Shown in pieces: positions 22,661 to 34,479 of a stretch of DNA of 64,000 bases. The position numbers and the translations under genes were made by a program. Every line of letters starts with the position of its first letter. Positions within the stretch are counted from its first letter, which is position 1. The notes under the pieces were generated by a model, which did not search any database, was not told where the DNA came from, and saw only the letters and a program-made list of their open reading frames with translations. Source of the DNA: Datura wrightii (Eukaryota > Streptophyta > Magnoliopsida > Solanales > Solanaceae); assembly GCA_035772735.1 (NCBI GenBank), contig JASDFA010000002.1, forward strand, positions 2,728,001 to 2,792,000, in the 5' to 3' direction.

Positions 22661-22882
22661 GTTATGAGAAACTTTTTCCTTTTGTTATGTCTCTGTATAA
22701 AGACAAACCTGTATATTCATGTTTATATAAAGCAAGTAAAATTGCAAGTTTGTGAAAGTGTAATTGCAGTTCTAGCATGAGTTGTATGTACTGAAACATC
22801 CAAAGGATGGTATAGAAAAATATATATAACTTCTTAAGGGTTCTGATCTCTAATTTCCCTTCCATTTTCTAGCCTTCTTTAA

Positions 22883-22883
22883 C

Positions 22884-22914
<31 letters not shown>
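22883..22914. repeat. Poly-C run joined to CA microsatellite
   Basis: Eighteen C bases are followed directly by seven AC units. It is a simple-sequence locus; length variation between accessions and assembly error are both likely here. Confidence 0.9.
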
Positions 22915-22929
22915 AAATTCTAAAGCCAA

Positions 22930-23135
22930 AACTTTGGCGCAGATCCACGATTTAAACTTGATGGTTTCGACCTTTAAAGTTCTTAGCAGTGAACTCACTT
23001 TACTTTTGAAATTATTGATTCAGAATCTAATATTTGTTGACATTTTGTGAATTTTCAGATACATATCGATGTTGTGTGAAATAGTGGGTTCTGTTTAACC
23101 TGTAGCTCAAACTCTACATCCGCCACTGCTTCTCT
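22930..23135. mobile_element. Possible MITE with GGCGGATC-type ends
   Basis: The left edge GGCGCAGATCCACGATTTA and the right edge, reverse-complemented as GGCGGATGTAGAGTTTGAGC, form a weak inverted repeat of a type widespread in Solanaceae. A half copy with GAGGCGGATTCAGGATTTG lies at about 34114. Class and ends are uncertain. Confidence 0.4.
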
Positions 23136-23671
23136 CCTCTCTAAGACAAACCTGATTTTTCCTCTATTCTGCCATGAAACTTGTCGAGCCATTCTTGAAA
23201 AATCTGGATCAGTTCTTGAAAAAAGAATTGATTGTGGAATTAGGTCTGCATAAATGTCAAGCAAAGAAGAACTCTTCTTTAACTTCTTTTATCCTTTCTT
23301 TTTGCTTGCATTCCCCAAAAGTACATAATTTAGGAAATTGCTGAGGGATTCATGTGCTTTATTTAATTTTAATCACAAGATGATCAAGTGCTTGAGAATC
23401 CAACTGGCCATCTGATTCTCAAGCAAACACACATCACAAAGTGTTGTTGCCTAAACCAACCTACCAGGATTCTCTGTTGTTGCTTGATCTTTTGCTTTTT
23501 CCTGCCTGTTCTTCTCTCTATTTTAATTGATAACAAAGCTGACACAGAAACATTGTTCCTTTTTTTTTTCCCCTATAATCGTTGTGTCCAGTTCAATTTG
23601 TGCAAACCTCAACCCATTTTTTGCGATGTTACATCATCAAATACGTCTGTTTTGAAAAACTTTTAGTTAAT

Positions 23672-23761
23672 AGCGAGACATCATTCTACCAAGAGTGTCA
23701 TCCTCAAAGCTTTGTTAGCGAGAGATCATTCTACCAAGAGTGTCATCCTCAAAGCTTTGTT
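23672..23761. repeat. 45-bp tandem duplication
   Basis: Two adjacent 45-base units differ at one position (AGCGAGACATC versus AGCGAGAGATC); each continues ATTCTACCAAGAGTGTCATC. The near identity suggests a recent slip or template switch. Confidence 0.9.
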
Positions 23762-24504
23762 AATATACAATAACAACAATATATTCAGTGTAGTCCCACA
23801 GGATGAACATATATAATAAGGCGACACTGCTTGAAAATAATATCAAATAATCTTCAATTATGGACAGGAACCTCTACAGCCCTGTACCCAAAACCCACAT
23901 AAAAGTTGAGTTGTGATAATAGACCGATGCACGAGCTAAATTGTGATAATAGACCGATACCCTAGCTCAAAATCTTTAGTGCTAAGTGGTGGTAAGTATA
24001 ATTGAAATATTTGATACATAAAATTGGAAACCCAACCACCCCCACCCCAAACATTACAATCCAAGAAGCAACATGCAATGTGTTGTCATTAGCGTTGAGG
24101 GACAACTATTGCGTTGTTATCACTTTCATCATAATTCTTGCCCCTTATGCAATGAGCAGAAAACAACATATACTAGTAATAATGATAATAGGGGCAATGA
24201 TGCAACACTCTAATCTTAGATCATATAGCATGAATAATGATACATACTGTGTGTAGACTACACTAGGGTGAACAGCCCCACAAATGGAAAAGAACTCAAA
24301 GAGAACTGTGAGAAAAGAAGACCAATAAAACTGGATTTCAATGACCTACACACCTGATGTAATATTCCTGAGTTATATTTTTCTTTTTCTCATATAAACT
24401 AATGAACTGTGACAATTATCAAGAATTGGCTTAAGATTATTACATCCTCGTCCATAAGATTTATTTTTCTATATTTCCAACAAAAAGTAAGTTCCATTTC
24501 CAAC

Positions 24505-27500
24505 TTATCTACACTGCCTCTTAGCAAAATGTGGTGCAGATACCAATTTCTTTAACAAAGTTCTCAACCTTCTGGCACCCGCTCCAGGCCTTAGAACGCC
24601 ATGTTTCTCACCCTGTAGATTCAAACAACCTCGTTCATCGTCATTGGAACACCATCCTCCGGCTGAGAAGTATTGTCCATTTCGTCTTCTGAGAAGATCG
24701 CGATCAATTTTGTTAAGGACAGGGTTGTTGTTCTTGAACTTCCGGGCGAATGGCCTGTTGCTTAAGACCATTCTCCTGTAATCTTTCGGACCGAGGGATC
24801 TGGGGTGTTGTCTTGGTGGGATGTCCCATGTAATATAGTGAAGATCATGGTTCACTGTTGTGTTCTTGTATTCATCAGAGTTGCATATGACTGTTTGGAA
24901 ATAACCCTCTGGAGATGACACAAAATTGGTGTAGTAGAGAAGTAGAGTTCTTGGAAGATTTTCCCAGCCTATTATGCAGTATTCAGCAAAGGATCTGGAT
25001 AATATTGTCCAAGCTGAACCTGCAAATAGATTTTGTGTTTGTACTTGTTAACAAATTTATCTGATGAAATTAAACATAAAAATGTCAAGAATTAGAGACC
25101 AACACGTGTCCACACATGATTCGTCCAAGAAATTGACAAGGAAATGTCAGGTCTGATTTAGAGTTTAATTTCTATACAATGACAGTATAAAAGAACTTTT
25201 ACACTCTCATATCACCAGAAAGATAACTATTCGTAAACGTCATAACAAATGTGATGAAGAATCTTAAAAGAAGGTAAGATATCAAATTCTTTACACCATC
25301 ACTACATATAAGTTCAACCCTTGATTTTATACTTCAGTCATGTCTCCTCCCAACAGAACCCCAAAGAATGGGAAAAAAAATACAAGGAAAAGAGGTAGTT
25401 GTTCTTCCGTCATGGATCGCATTGCACACAGTAGATCGTGATAAATGAGCCAAAAAGAAGATTATAATAAAATAAATTGGAGTTTTTGAAATCTTGAACT
25501 GTCCATCAAAAAGAAAAACAAAGAAAATTGAATTTTTATGCACACTACCAAGCATTGTGGTGGGATGGAAAGGTTTTGGTCTCGAGTATGGAAAGAAATT
25601 GGTAGAGAGTTACGCAGTGTGAATTCGAATTAGTCGGGCCACGACGCAGGTACTGGAAAAGTGCCATCAAGTTCTCTCTATCATGTTGAAATATGATGAA
25701 TACAATTCAGACACTTTCATACCTTAAAAAGACTAAGTGCTAGTTAAATGAAATGGTATTCTCTCAGAGCACTCAGATATTAATTGTTCAGTACTGTCAC
25801 AGAGCACAATCTAGGATTCCAAAAGGAAATATTTTGACTTGAACTAAATGGCCCTTAAACCAAGTGCAAAGCATGTGTTAACGACATTACATGTGCATTT
25901 TCTTGATAATGTAGCTCAAGCTAATTGTTTTAATCTTTCAATACTTCTAACATTTGTGTTGCTTAGTTTTTGCCTAATGGAACTTATTTTCTATGTTGCT
26001 CGGATTCTTAAAAATAGGGGTGTATTGGATCCTTTAAAAGCTTTTCATTTTTTGGAGGATCTGATACGGGTGGGTTCGACAACAATTTTTCAAGGGTCCA
26101 AGCAACATAACTTATTTTATGAATATCTCGGGTGGGTGGGTGTCAGCCTCTCCAAAGTGTATGTATTTTTTAAGGATTCGACACGTATGGGTGCAATAAC
26201 ATTTTTGAAGGATCCTAACAGCATAGGTTACTTAGCAGATATCATGTTTTTTCTGGTAAAAGTATTAATCTAAGCTTAGAGAAAAAAGTTACTCCTTATC
26301 TAGGTGATATAGGTAGTTAAATTAAAACTTTGCAAGCCAAGCAAATAAAAATAAAAGTACTTAAGTAGTCCACTCTTTTTGTGGTCTTTTGCTGTCTTCA
26401 AGAGTCACATCTCACATCTACGGTCTTTCACTTTTTATACTTTTTGATTCTCTTAGAATTTTTGGAGCCACAAATGATGAATAAAAAAACTAAAAGAAGA
26501 TAAAGTAAAATAATAACCTGTATAAAGCTTGAAAGCTGTTGGAAGACTTCTTTGCTTGATAACCCACCAAATCTCTGATTTGTTTAGAGTATGAAGACCA
26601 GGATCTATTATAATTGGCTTTCCTCTCTTATTCCTAAGTAAATTAATAATTTTTTTTTATTGTTAAGTACTATGGTATTTCATAAATAAACAATTAAACA
26701 TGAGTTAATAGTCAAAAACACACTTTCAACTATCACTTTTTTTGCAAGTTTTGCAACCCCCGGCTATCAGTTGTTCCCTTTTTATTACCCGAACTATCAC
26801 CATCTATGTATTAAAACACACATCAAATCGAATTAGGCCAACTATTTAGTGGTTCCCTTTTTCTATCTGAACTATTATCATATACTCAACTAGGTGTGTT
26901 TTAATACATATATAGTGATAGTTCATGTACAAAATGTAACACACGGTGATAGTTCAGACAAGGAAAAGGGAACAAACAGGAAAAAGTGATAGTTCGGTGT
27001 GTTTTCGACCATTAAATTTGTGTTATTTTCAAAAGAAGAAAAGGACTTACAGTTTCCAACCCATGTGGCTGGTGTGTTGTACAAAATTTAGATCCCTTGG
27101 TAAGTCAGAGAAGGCATGGATCAGATCTGAAACCATGAAAGAGAAAGAGTTAAAAACATTTGGAAAAGAATAATGTTTGAAGAAATAAAGTAAGTAAAAG
27201 TATTTTTCTTCACCACATTTTGAGAATATGAAATGTTAAAGGAATCAAGGAAATTCCTTTTTCTTCTAAAAAGAATCAAGGACACAAGGAATTGTATCAT
27301 TAAAGATACAATTTTTACCATTTTTATAAAAAGGTGAAATATTAATCACTTGAATTTATTTCTCAAAAACCAAATGAAGAATGATAGAACAGTATTTTCT
27401 TGACCAAAAAACAAAATAAAATTTACCTCAAAAGCCCCCAAACAAATGCATTGTAAAAACAGCAATATTTTGTTTATAAAAAAAAAAATTAAAAAAAGTC

Positions 27501-28001
27501 ACTCACCATACCATCTTGAGTAACTAAAGGATAATCAGAGGCACTGAGATTAATAAACCAATCCCATTTAGCAATCCTCAAAAGCATAGACATAGCATGA
27601 AGTGTAGTAGCAAGCATAGTTGGTCCTCTATATGTCACCAAATTTGGCTTCCCCACAATCCAAACATTATTAATTTCTCCAAAAACAGAGTTCCCACCCA
27701 CAAATCTTGAAATCTCCTGGTGCTCACTTTCTGGTGCATCTAAATCTAAGTGAATCAAGTAAAAATTCCCAGGATGGTAAAGTGAAAACAGCAGCCTTTT
27801 CAGCTTTGGTACATCTCCTTTAGAAGCAGAGATCAAGTAAGAAAATCTTACAGGGTAAGGGTTAGTGGCATTTGAGATGATGAAGCTTTTTGTTGGCTTG
27901 AAAATGGTGATGGGTGAGTGGGAAAATTGAGTGGGTATGTAGACAAGAATGAAGAGAACTAAGGTTAGAATGAAAGGAAACATGAAAATCTTGATACCCA
28001 T
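24505..28001 (-). CDS. Family GT14 glycosyltransferase (beta-glucuronosyltransferase GlcAT14-like)
   Basis: Four exons, 27512-28001, 27051-27126, 26518-26633 and 24505-25019, join to 398 residues. Residues about 6-24 form one hydrophobic segment, so it is a type II Golgi membrane protein with a lumenal catalytic domain (PF02485 family, related to animal core-2/I-branching enzymes). Family landmarks include RFSYLISASKGD, LIHLDLDAPESEHQ, TYRGPTMLATTLHAM, DWFINLSASDYPLVTQDD, GSAWTILSRSFAEYCIIGW, SSPEGYFQTVICNS and NHDLHYITWD. Characterised plant members add glucuronic acid to arabinogalactan-protein side chains; that exact activity for this copy is inference. The exon 1 donor is GATG|GTATGG: the nearby GTGAGT would give an in-frame stop after joining. 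Introns hold palindromic MITEs (25993-26235 and 26705-27015). Confidence 0.93.
25993..26235. mobile_element. Palindromic MITE plus a second partial copy in GT14 intron 3
   Basis: The first unit runs from TGTTGCTCGGATTC to GGGTCCAAGCAACA (about 25994-26107), ends that are inverted copies of each other. Inside, TTGGATCCTT and GGAGGATCTG are also inverted. The second unit (about 26120-26235) repeats the order CAGCCTCTCCAAA, GGATTCGACACG, ACATTTTTGAAGGATCC in more decayed form. This is the familiar TTGCTCGGACTC repeat of Solanaceae. A 141-codon plus-strand open frame across it is a by-product. Confidence 0.65.
26705..27015. mobile_element. Fold-back MITE, ~311 bp, in GT14 intron 2
   Basis: The ends TTAATAGTCAAAAACACAC and, reverse-complemented, TTAATGGTCGAAAACACAC form a 19-bp terminal inverted repeat with two mismatches. 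Further paired blocks run inwards (ATAGTTCGG, GTTCCCTTTT, TATGTATTAAAACACAC with its complement), so most of the element can fold into one hairpin. It is non-coding. Confidence 0.7.
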
Positions 28002-28376
28002 TACAAGATTTGAGCTAAAAGATCAAGAAAGTTTGGAACTTTGTGAAGTGAAGCTAGTTCTTGTTCTGCTAGAAATGGAGGACAAAAAATGGGTGCCTCT
28101 AATGTTGGGTAAGTTGGGTGGGGGGAGGGGGAGTGGGGTAGTTAATGGATGTTGATGACCTTAGCTTTCTTTTGAACTTTTTAATCTTAAATTAAAAATA
28201 TATTAAATTATTCATTAATTTTATAATTTTAAACATGTCACATAAAAAAATTAAAATTAAAGAGTTAACTATAAAAGATTAAAGACATTTTCTTTTAAAC
28301 GAACTAAAAAGCAAAGTAATACAAACAAATTGAAACAGAGGAAATGCGTGTTATAAAGTTTTTTAATTTAAATTTA

Positions 28377-28530
28377 AAGGGCAGTTCGATGCACTAAGCT
28401 TTTGCTATGTGCGAGATTCAAGAAATTATCGAACCACAAGAATCTATTATACACAACTTTATTCTATCACAGTTCGAATCTGCAACCTCCTAATCAAATG
28501 ATAATAACTTTATCAGTTACTTAATCTTAT
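28377..28530 (-). mobile_element. Au-like SINE upstream of the GT14 gene
   Basis: On the plus strand it reads AGGGCAGTTCGATGCACTAA, GCTTTTGCTATGTGCG, GAACCACAAGAATCTATTAT, GTTCGAATCTGCAACCTCCT and CAACT...ATCAGTTAC. This is the reverse complement of the tRNA-derived Au SINE (TTCGA is the B-box core). It lies 380-530 bp upstream of the GT14 start. Confidence 0.65.
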
Positions 28531-29534
28531 CCTGCTCTTAGCTCAAGCCTAAACTTTGTATATAGTTAATGGTTGGTGATGACAGTGAAGAAGTGAACTT
28601 CAATCACAAATTTGGCAAAAATTTAATAAATTTGACTCAAATTTCATATAAATATATTTAAAAAATTATTAAATATATCTAAAAACTCAATAACTTAATT
28701 ATTAATTTTTGAAATTTTTATTTAAAAAATTTAAATTTATAAAATTCAAATTTTGAATTCTATCATTAATCAGAATGAAGAAGCTAATTGAAGAGAGAAT
28801 AATAGCAAAAGGGAAAGGAAGAGTGTAGATGAGATCTTTGGTTGGTTTGTTCCTTTCTTGGAAGTAAAGTGTGGAGAAAATGAAGTGTTTGTCACTTTTT
28901 TTTTTTATATCAAGGGGTTTGGTATTAAGTCACTTTTGTTAATGGTTCTTTAAGGGTCAATTGACCAAATTTGCCACCTAATATTGTTTTAAAATAAGTC
29001 ACTTTCTCCTCCTTCTACTTCATCCTTTTTATTTCCTTGTTAAAGTGGTTAGATTGCAAGTTTATGATGGTTCATCTTTATTTGAAAGCCATTTTACTTT
29101 TTATTTTTAAATATAATGAATTTTAATGTTTATATTTTATGCTTATTTAGAAAATTTGCATAAGCCTGGTAAGAATTAAGTTATTGTGTAGTATCCAATT
29201 CACTTGATATAAGTTTAGAGAACTTTGACCTTATCCAACATAAGTTCCGTATGAATAAGTTATATCTCTTAAAGCATAATTTGGTAGGTTCTTAAACTGA
29301 ACTATGTCTCTATCATCATAACTTCTGTAAGAATTAAGTTATGCTTGTAATACATAGTTTGTGCGTTCTTAACTAAACTTATAAGTCTATCAAATCGATA
29401 TAAGTTAGGTAGGAATTAAGTTATGTGGATTCCGACTAAAATTTTCGTTTTAAGTTATTTATTTGATTTTAATTTAGCATAATTTTAAAAAAAATAAAAT
29501 AAAATAGTAGGGACAAAATAAAACAAAGAAAACG

Positions 29535-29805
29535 ACCAAAATAATCCTTGATGTATAGGAATTGAATTATTTTAATCCTTCATATATATATCATTTTATT
29601 AAAATAGTTTTATATATATACATATATATAATGATTATTTTGGTCCTCAGCCCTAAAATTAACTGTAAAAACTTAACATACTGTTAAATTTAACTTTTAC
29701 GGTTAGTTTTAGGGCCAAGGATCAAAATAATCATTATTTCAATGAGATATTATACATAAAGGATTAAAATAGTTTAATCCCTATAAATGAAGGACCATTA
29801 TTTAT
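29535..29805. mobile_element. Fold-back MITE, ~270 bp near-perfect palindrome
   Basis: The inner arms AATGATTATTTTGGTCCTCA and, reverse-complemented, AATGATTATTTTGATCCTTG continue with CCCTAAAATTAACTGTAAAA versus CCCTAAAACTAACCGTAAAA. The outer arms (ATAATCCTTGATGTATAGG... and AATGGTCCTTCATTTATAGG...) pair as well. The whole element can fold into one long hairpin with a loop near 29680. It abuts the left arm of the large inverted repeat. Confidence 0.75.
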
Positions 29806-29814
29806 TGGATAATA

Positions 29815-30500
29815 AAAGAATTTCATGAACAAAATTGTATCAATTCACAATTTAAAGCGGTACGATTCTCGTTGGATAATAAAAGTCTTAGTAATTGAAG
29901 TTGGAGTGGTATAAGAATATAAAAAGGGAACAAAAGAAGTCACACGAATGATTATAGCATCAGTTGATGAAGAGGTAATAATTCTTTTTCGTATTATGTG
30001 TGTGTGTTTGAGTTCTTATCTATCTGTTACATCATAAACAGACGCATTGATAGTGTTAACTTTTTGCCCTTCATTAAAAGATTCTACAATAGATAAAATT
30101 GTCATTTATTATTTTCATTAATTAGTCGTTATTTAATTATTATAAATCTTTACTAATTTGTAACAGGTAAAACTCCTAATATTTAGTATATTAAAATTGA
30201 CTAAATTTTTTCTTCTTAAATATTTTCTTATTCAAATTATATTAAAAGTCCTAACATTCAACACTTTTAATTACAATTCTGTTAACAAATATATCAATCC
30301 ATTATTTATTAAACTAACTGTTTATCCATCACAGTATTTTAATACTGAAAAGATAAATTAAAGAGTGTGTAATTTTATTATGTACTAATACTTGATTTAC
30401 TCCTCCTCCTTCTAAAAAAAATATAATAATTTTTTTTAATAAAAACATAACATACTTTAGATTATTTCAATTAACCAAATACTCTTATTTCTCTAGACAT
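29815..30500 (+). repeat. Left arm of a long imperfect inverted repeat
   Basis: This arm is the reverse complement of 35670-36835, with an internal deletion relative to it. Shared landmarks in order: GCGGTACGATTCTCGTTGG, ATAATAAAAGTCTTAGTAAT, GATGAAGAGGTAATAATTCT, GTTCTTATCTAT, CCCTTCATTAAAAGA, CTACAATAGATAAAATTGTC, ATTTCAATTAACCAAATAC. The first part reads like an exon ending at a splice-like GAAGAG|GTAATAATT but has an in-frame TAA. About 460 bp present in the right arm (36190-36650) are missing here. Confidence 0.65.
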
Positions 30501-31649
30501 GAATTGAAAAATTATATGACTGATTTCTGCTTCAATTTATGGCCAAATTTATAATTTAAAATAAAATTAAATATATTTTAATTATAGCTATTTTCTTAAT
30601 AAAATAACATACAAATTTGAAATCAATCCTAAGTGTTACTCCCACGTGGCCCAGCAACTTTGGCTCGAGCTTGTAATATGATGCCTTGTGTTGTCCATGC
30701 ATGCACACACACTGTTCACAACTTAGCCCCGCGTGATTTTAATTTCTAAAGAATTTATGTCACACTACGCGTAAATTTTAATTATTAAAGAATAAAACTT
30801 AAAGATTAACTTATTTTAAGGGTAATTCGTGTAATTTTATATCATTAATCCACTCAAAAATGACATAACCTGAGTTAAAATGAAATGAGTTAATGAATTG
30901 GTAGGTTATTAACATGTCTAAATATTACTTGAGTTGAGATAAATTGAGTTAAATTAATAATTAGACGGGTCATTTCTGCCCAACTGTTACTTGAATCCAA
31001 ATAGACTTGATCAGAATAAGCTAAACATGGATCATAACTAAACATGCTCTATTCTTGTTAACTTTTAATTTTTTTTTTTGTCTTCTCATGATTTTTTTAA
31101 ATACCTAAAAATCTAAAATTTTTATTATGACTATTTATAATAATATACCAAATAAAACTTATAGTTTTTTAAAAATATTCAATAAAATATTTAATGTGTC
31201 AATTTGGATACATATCAAACAAATTGATTGATTTAGACGAATGAAAATACAATAAGTTGCTAAATAAATATTATTTACCCACCCAAACTTTAATGAATTA
31301 AGCAAAATTTATTTTTATGAGCTATTTTTACCGCATCCAGTTATAACCGTTGACTTTGGGACTAAATTGTGTGGGAGGAAGAGTTATTATTTTTGTTGTT
31401 GTTTATAAAAAGAGGGATATTTTTCTAATTTTGCTTAAGAAGAATAAAATTTAACATTGATAAATAGAATAAGATACTAAACAAAAGAATACTTTTTATT
31501 GAATTAAACACAAAGATATGTATGCTTTATTATATCTACTTTATGAAAATAAAGAAATTATTTTGCATAAAGACACTCAGTTAAAATAAAATATATAGAG
31601 TAAAAAATATATGATATGCGTATAATTTAAGTAATTAAGCAACAATAAA

Positions 31650-31790
31650 TAGAGATGGCAATGGGGCGGGGCAAATACAGGGCCGGCGGGTTATAGTATT
31701 TGCGGGGCGGGACGGATTATAATATTTGCAGTAAAATAATTTTTTTTAAAATCATATGGGACAAGACGGATATGCGGATTGGAGTTTAAA
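31650..31790. mobile_element. hAT-like MITE end with GGGGCGGGGC motif
   Basis: AGAGATGGCAATGGGGCGGG is the start of a widespread plant hAT-type MITE (TAGRGATGGCAA terminus). It is followed by alternating GC-rich (GGGGCGGGACGG) and AT-rich blocks. I do not see the opposite end, so it may be truncated. Confidence 0.45.
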
Positions 31791-32339
31791 TTTAAACTAA
31801 AAGTCAAAAAGCGTTATAATACAGTTTTAAAATCGAATGGCCCATTAAATAAACAAACATTTATTTTAATAATCATCAAATATTTGTGATCATGAATAAA
31901 AATACCAACAAACATTTATAATGCAGTCTTAACTTGTAGTTTTCATGACTTGTAGTTTTCATGACTTGTCAGAAAACACACCAAAGTGCACCAAACATTG
32001 TGTATAATTTAATTAATTTTTTTTCAGCCATGATTAAACTAGAGAAATTAGTACTTTTAGTCCCTCAAATATATTGATAAATTTTGATTTTGATCGTTAT
32101 AGTTTTTAATTAAATATATTTAATTTTTAGTTAATTGATATGTGTGCTTTTGATTCATATATTTGACTGTAAATGTTCACAAATTTAGTAATTTATTAAG
32201 TGCTAAGTCATTCTGGTTGACGGAAAAATCAAGTTTAGTACTTTAATTTTACATGACGCTTATTTATTGATCGAAAGTAAATTAATATCACCTTAATAAG
32301 TGACGTGGCAAAAATATATTTTTAATTTTTGAAAAGCGC

Positions 32340-32514
32340 GTTAGAAGAACAAAAATTATTTATGGTCAAATGGTATATAGTTCATTTGTTGGTAACTTGG
32401 AGGATTAAAAGCATGACTCTTGCTTTCCAATTGGCTGTTTTTGCACTAATTGCTACTTCATTAATCTTATTGATTAGCGTACCCGTTGTATTTGCTTCTC
32501 CTGATGGCTGGTCT
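32340..32514 (+). pseudogene. psbZ: Plastid DNA insertion (NUPT) carrying the 5' part of psbZ
   Basis: From 32413 an open frame begins MTLAFQLAVFALIATSLI and continues LLISVPVVFASPDGW, the N-terminal half of the photosystem II protein PsbZ (Ycf9), which is normally plastid-encoded and 62 residues long. Similarity stops at about 32513, mid-gene, and unrelated sequence follows, so the C-terminal half is missing. The ~70 bases before the ATG, ending GGAGGATTAAAAGC, look like the psbZ leader and are probably part of the same insertion. The copy is nearly intact, suggesting a recent transfer. It is not a functional gene. Confidence 0.85.
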
Positions 32515-33589
32515 AAAACTATACATGTGTCATCTTCTAATTGGATGATGCAATTAGTTATACTTAATTATGTTTTTTCTTATTTTTTATTTTCATTTTA
32601 GATTTTTTTTCCTTTTTTACCCTTTCTCTTTCTTCTTCTTTTCTATCCCTCTTTTTCTTCTTTCCCGCTTCTTCTCTTCCACATCATTTCAAATTTCTCA
32701 CTATCTTTTCTCATCCTTCATGTCGTTCTCTCTTCTTTTTTGTTTCTTTAAAGATTAAATAGCTTGATGATTTTAATATCGTAACACATTAATTAAAAAA
32801 AAATATTTTATAGGCAGATTATATGTGGATTTAGTTGATCGAAAAAGTTATTTTTTGATGTCATTTTTTCCTTTTCTTATTTGAAATTTAAGATCCAATT
32901 TGTCGCACTCGTCCTGGAAAAAATTGAATTCCGACGACTTTTCTTTCTTCAATTCGATTGTTTATCTCATCTATAAATTATCTTGTTGAGAAGTCTTTGA
33001 ATTATAAGCAAGGTATGAGTGTGTGTTGTAGATTTGAAATGTTGTCATGAATATCTTGCCATGAATAGTTTGTCATAGATATGGAAAGAAAAAAATGAAA
33101 AAAAAAGAATAAGAAAGGAAAAACTAAAAAAATGATTAAAAAAATAAAAATGATTAAAAATAATGATGTTATACTAGTGTCAGGCGCGTGTATAACACTT
33201 CTATACATGAATCTGGGACTGTCTCAGGAAGGTGATTTTAATTCACTTTTAACTAAATTAGGGGGGATAAATAAACGTCCATAAAGTTAAAATACTAAAC
33301 TAAGTTATGTAGACAAGTTTGAGGGGGATTTTATGCATTTTTCTATATTAAAGAAGATTTTAGGTTAATAATATGCAATCTACCTCATAATGGTTCTATA
33401 CATATGACCAGCAACGAGAAAAATAAATGCAATAGCTAAATGGTGATGGGCAATATCAGTCAGCCATAAACTTTTATATGAAAGATACTTCAAGCTATAC
33501 ATGGTAGGTATAGATTATAATTGAATTAAAAAAAGATAAAATAACTCATTTTTAATTTAAAAAGTAGCTCATTTTATAAACAGAAAAAT

Positions 33590-33745
33590 AATCGATTAAT
33601 TAGGTCCATAACCGAAAAAGTCGAATCGAATTTAAAAAAAAAAACTGAACCGAACAATTAGTTTGATTCGGTGTTCGTTACACACTAATAAAAAATTAAA
33701 AGTTGAAAAAACAAACTGAAAAATCAAATGCCTACCCCTAAATGC
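33590..33745. mobile_element. Partial hAT-like MITE with CCGAACCGAACA block
   Basis: The stretch reads TAATTAGGTCCATAACCGAAAA, ACTGAACCGAACAATTAG, TTGATTCGGTGTTCG and ends AAATCAAATGCCTACCCCTA, the complement of TAGGGGTAGGCATTTG, a terminus found on many plant MITEs. The other end was not found. Confidence 0.45.
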
Positions 33746-34443
33746 AACCACACAAAAGACTCAAAAAATGATCCAAATATATAAGACTATCGAGGGTGCG
33801 CTCGAGAAGTATTCAGATTTTACACTATGAAGACTTGTCATATACCCAGACTGTGTGCCTACTCAAGGATTTAAGTTACCAAGATCACACGCAAGAATAG
33901 TGGACTCAACATGTCCACAGTTTGGTCCTTCTAAGCACTTCTTTCTTACTCTAGACCATGACACGGAAAAAATATGTAGCACTGATACATAATCTCAGAA
34001 CTTGATCGATGCCAACGAGTTACAAGAGCATCAATCAAAGAAAAGGACACATCAATCCTAACCACTAGCAGCAAGGGTAAAGGATCGAGTGTTGAAGATT
34101 CCCCACGTAAGAGCAGAGGCGGATTCAGGATTTGAATGTTGCGGATGTCATTGTCTTTTATATAAACTCATCTTTAGTGATTGACATCGAATTAGGATGC
34201 ATATTCAATTCATTTTGGACTAATTCAATTTGATTTATAAGATTTTTGATTTATAACTAATACGCGATCATCGAACTTAAATAAATTTATAAATCTAGTC
34301 TAATTTCTAGTCAAATATAATTGAACTAAAATGAAAAACATAAACAAGAAAACTAAAATTTGAAATAGGCAATTAAATTCCTTCAATTCAAACATAATGT
34401 ACTTCATGATAACTAGCAAATTGTAATTTATGATAAGTTATAA

Positions 34444-34472
34444 CCCCCCCCCCCCCAAAAAAAAAAAAAAAA
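34444..34472. repeat. Poly-C run joined to poly-A run
   Basis: About fourteen C bases are followed by about seventeen A bases. It is a simple-sequence junction, possibly the tail of an inserted element, and an assembly-sensitive spot. Confidence 0.85.
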
Positions 34473-34479
34473 CAAATAG

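Larger units (their letters stand above)
22297..24504. other. Convergent intergenic region LCYB / GT14 gene
   Basis: The first ~550 bases are likely LCYB 3' UTR and include a 39-bp tandem duplication. Next come a C-run plus CA microsatellite, a GGCGGATC-type repeat (22930-23135), the exact 45-bp tandem duplication, and the GT14 3' UTR on the other strand. The fragment CAATAACAACAATATATTCAGTGTAGTCCCACAGG near 23768-23805 resembles a reversed RTE/TS tail. No gene is seen. Confidence 0.6.

Noticed and set aside
23672..23761. Short repeats as a CRISPR array
   Set aside because: Only two units with no spacers, in a plant nuclear genome.
25848..26273. 141-codon plus-strand open frame in GT14 intron 3
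   Set aside because: Its second half runs through palindromic MITE sequence and no domain is recognisable; not a gene.
27501..27512. GTGAGT at the end of GT14 exon 1 as the donor site
   Set aside because: Using it joins ATG to ATCTGATCC and gives an immediate in-frame stop; the GTATGG donor five bases earlier restores DDLIHAFSDL.
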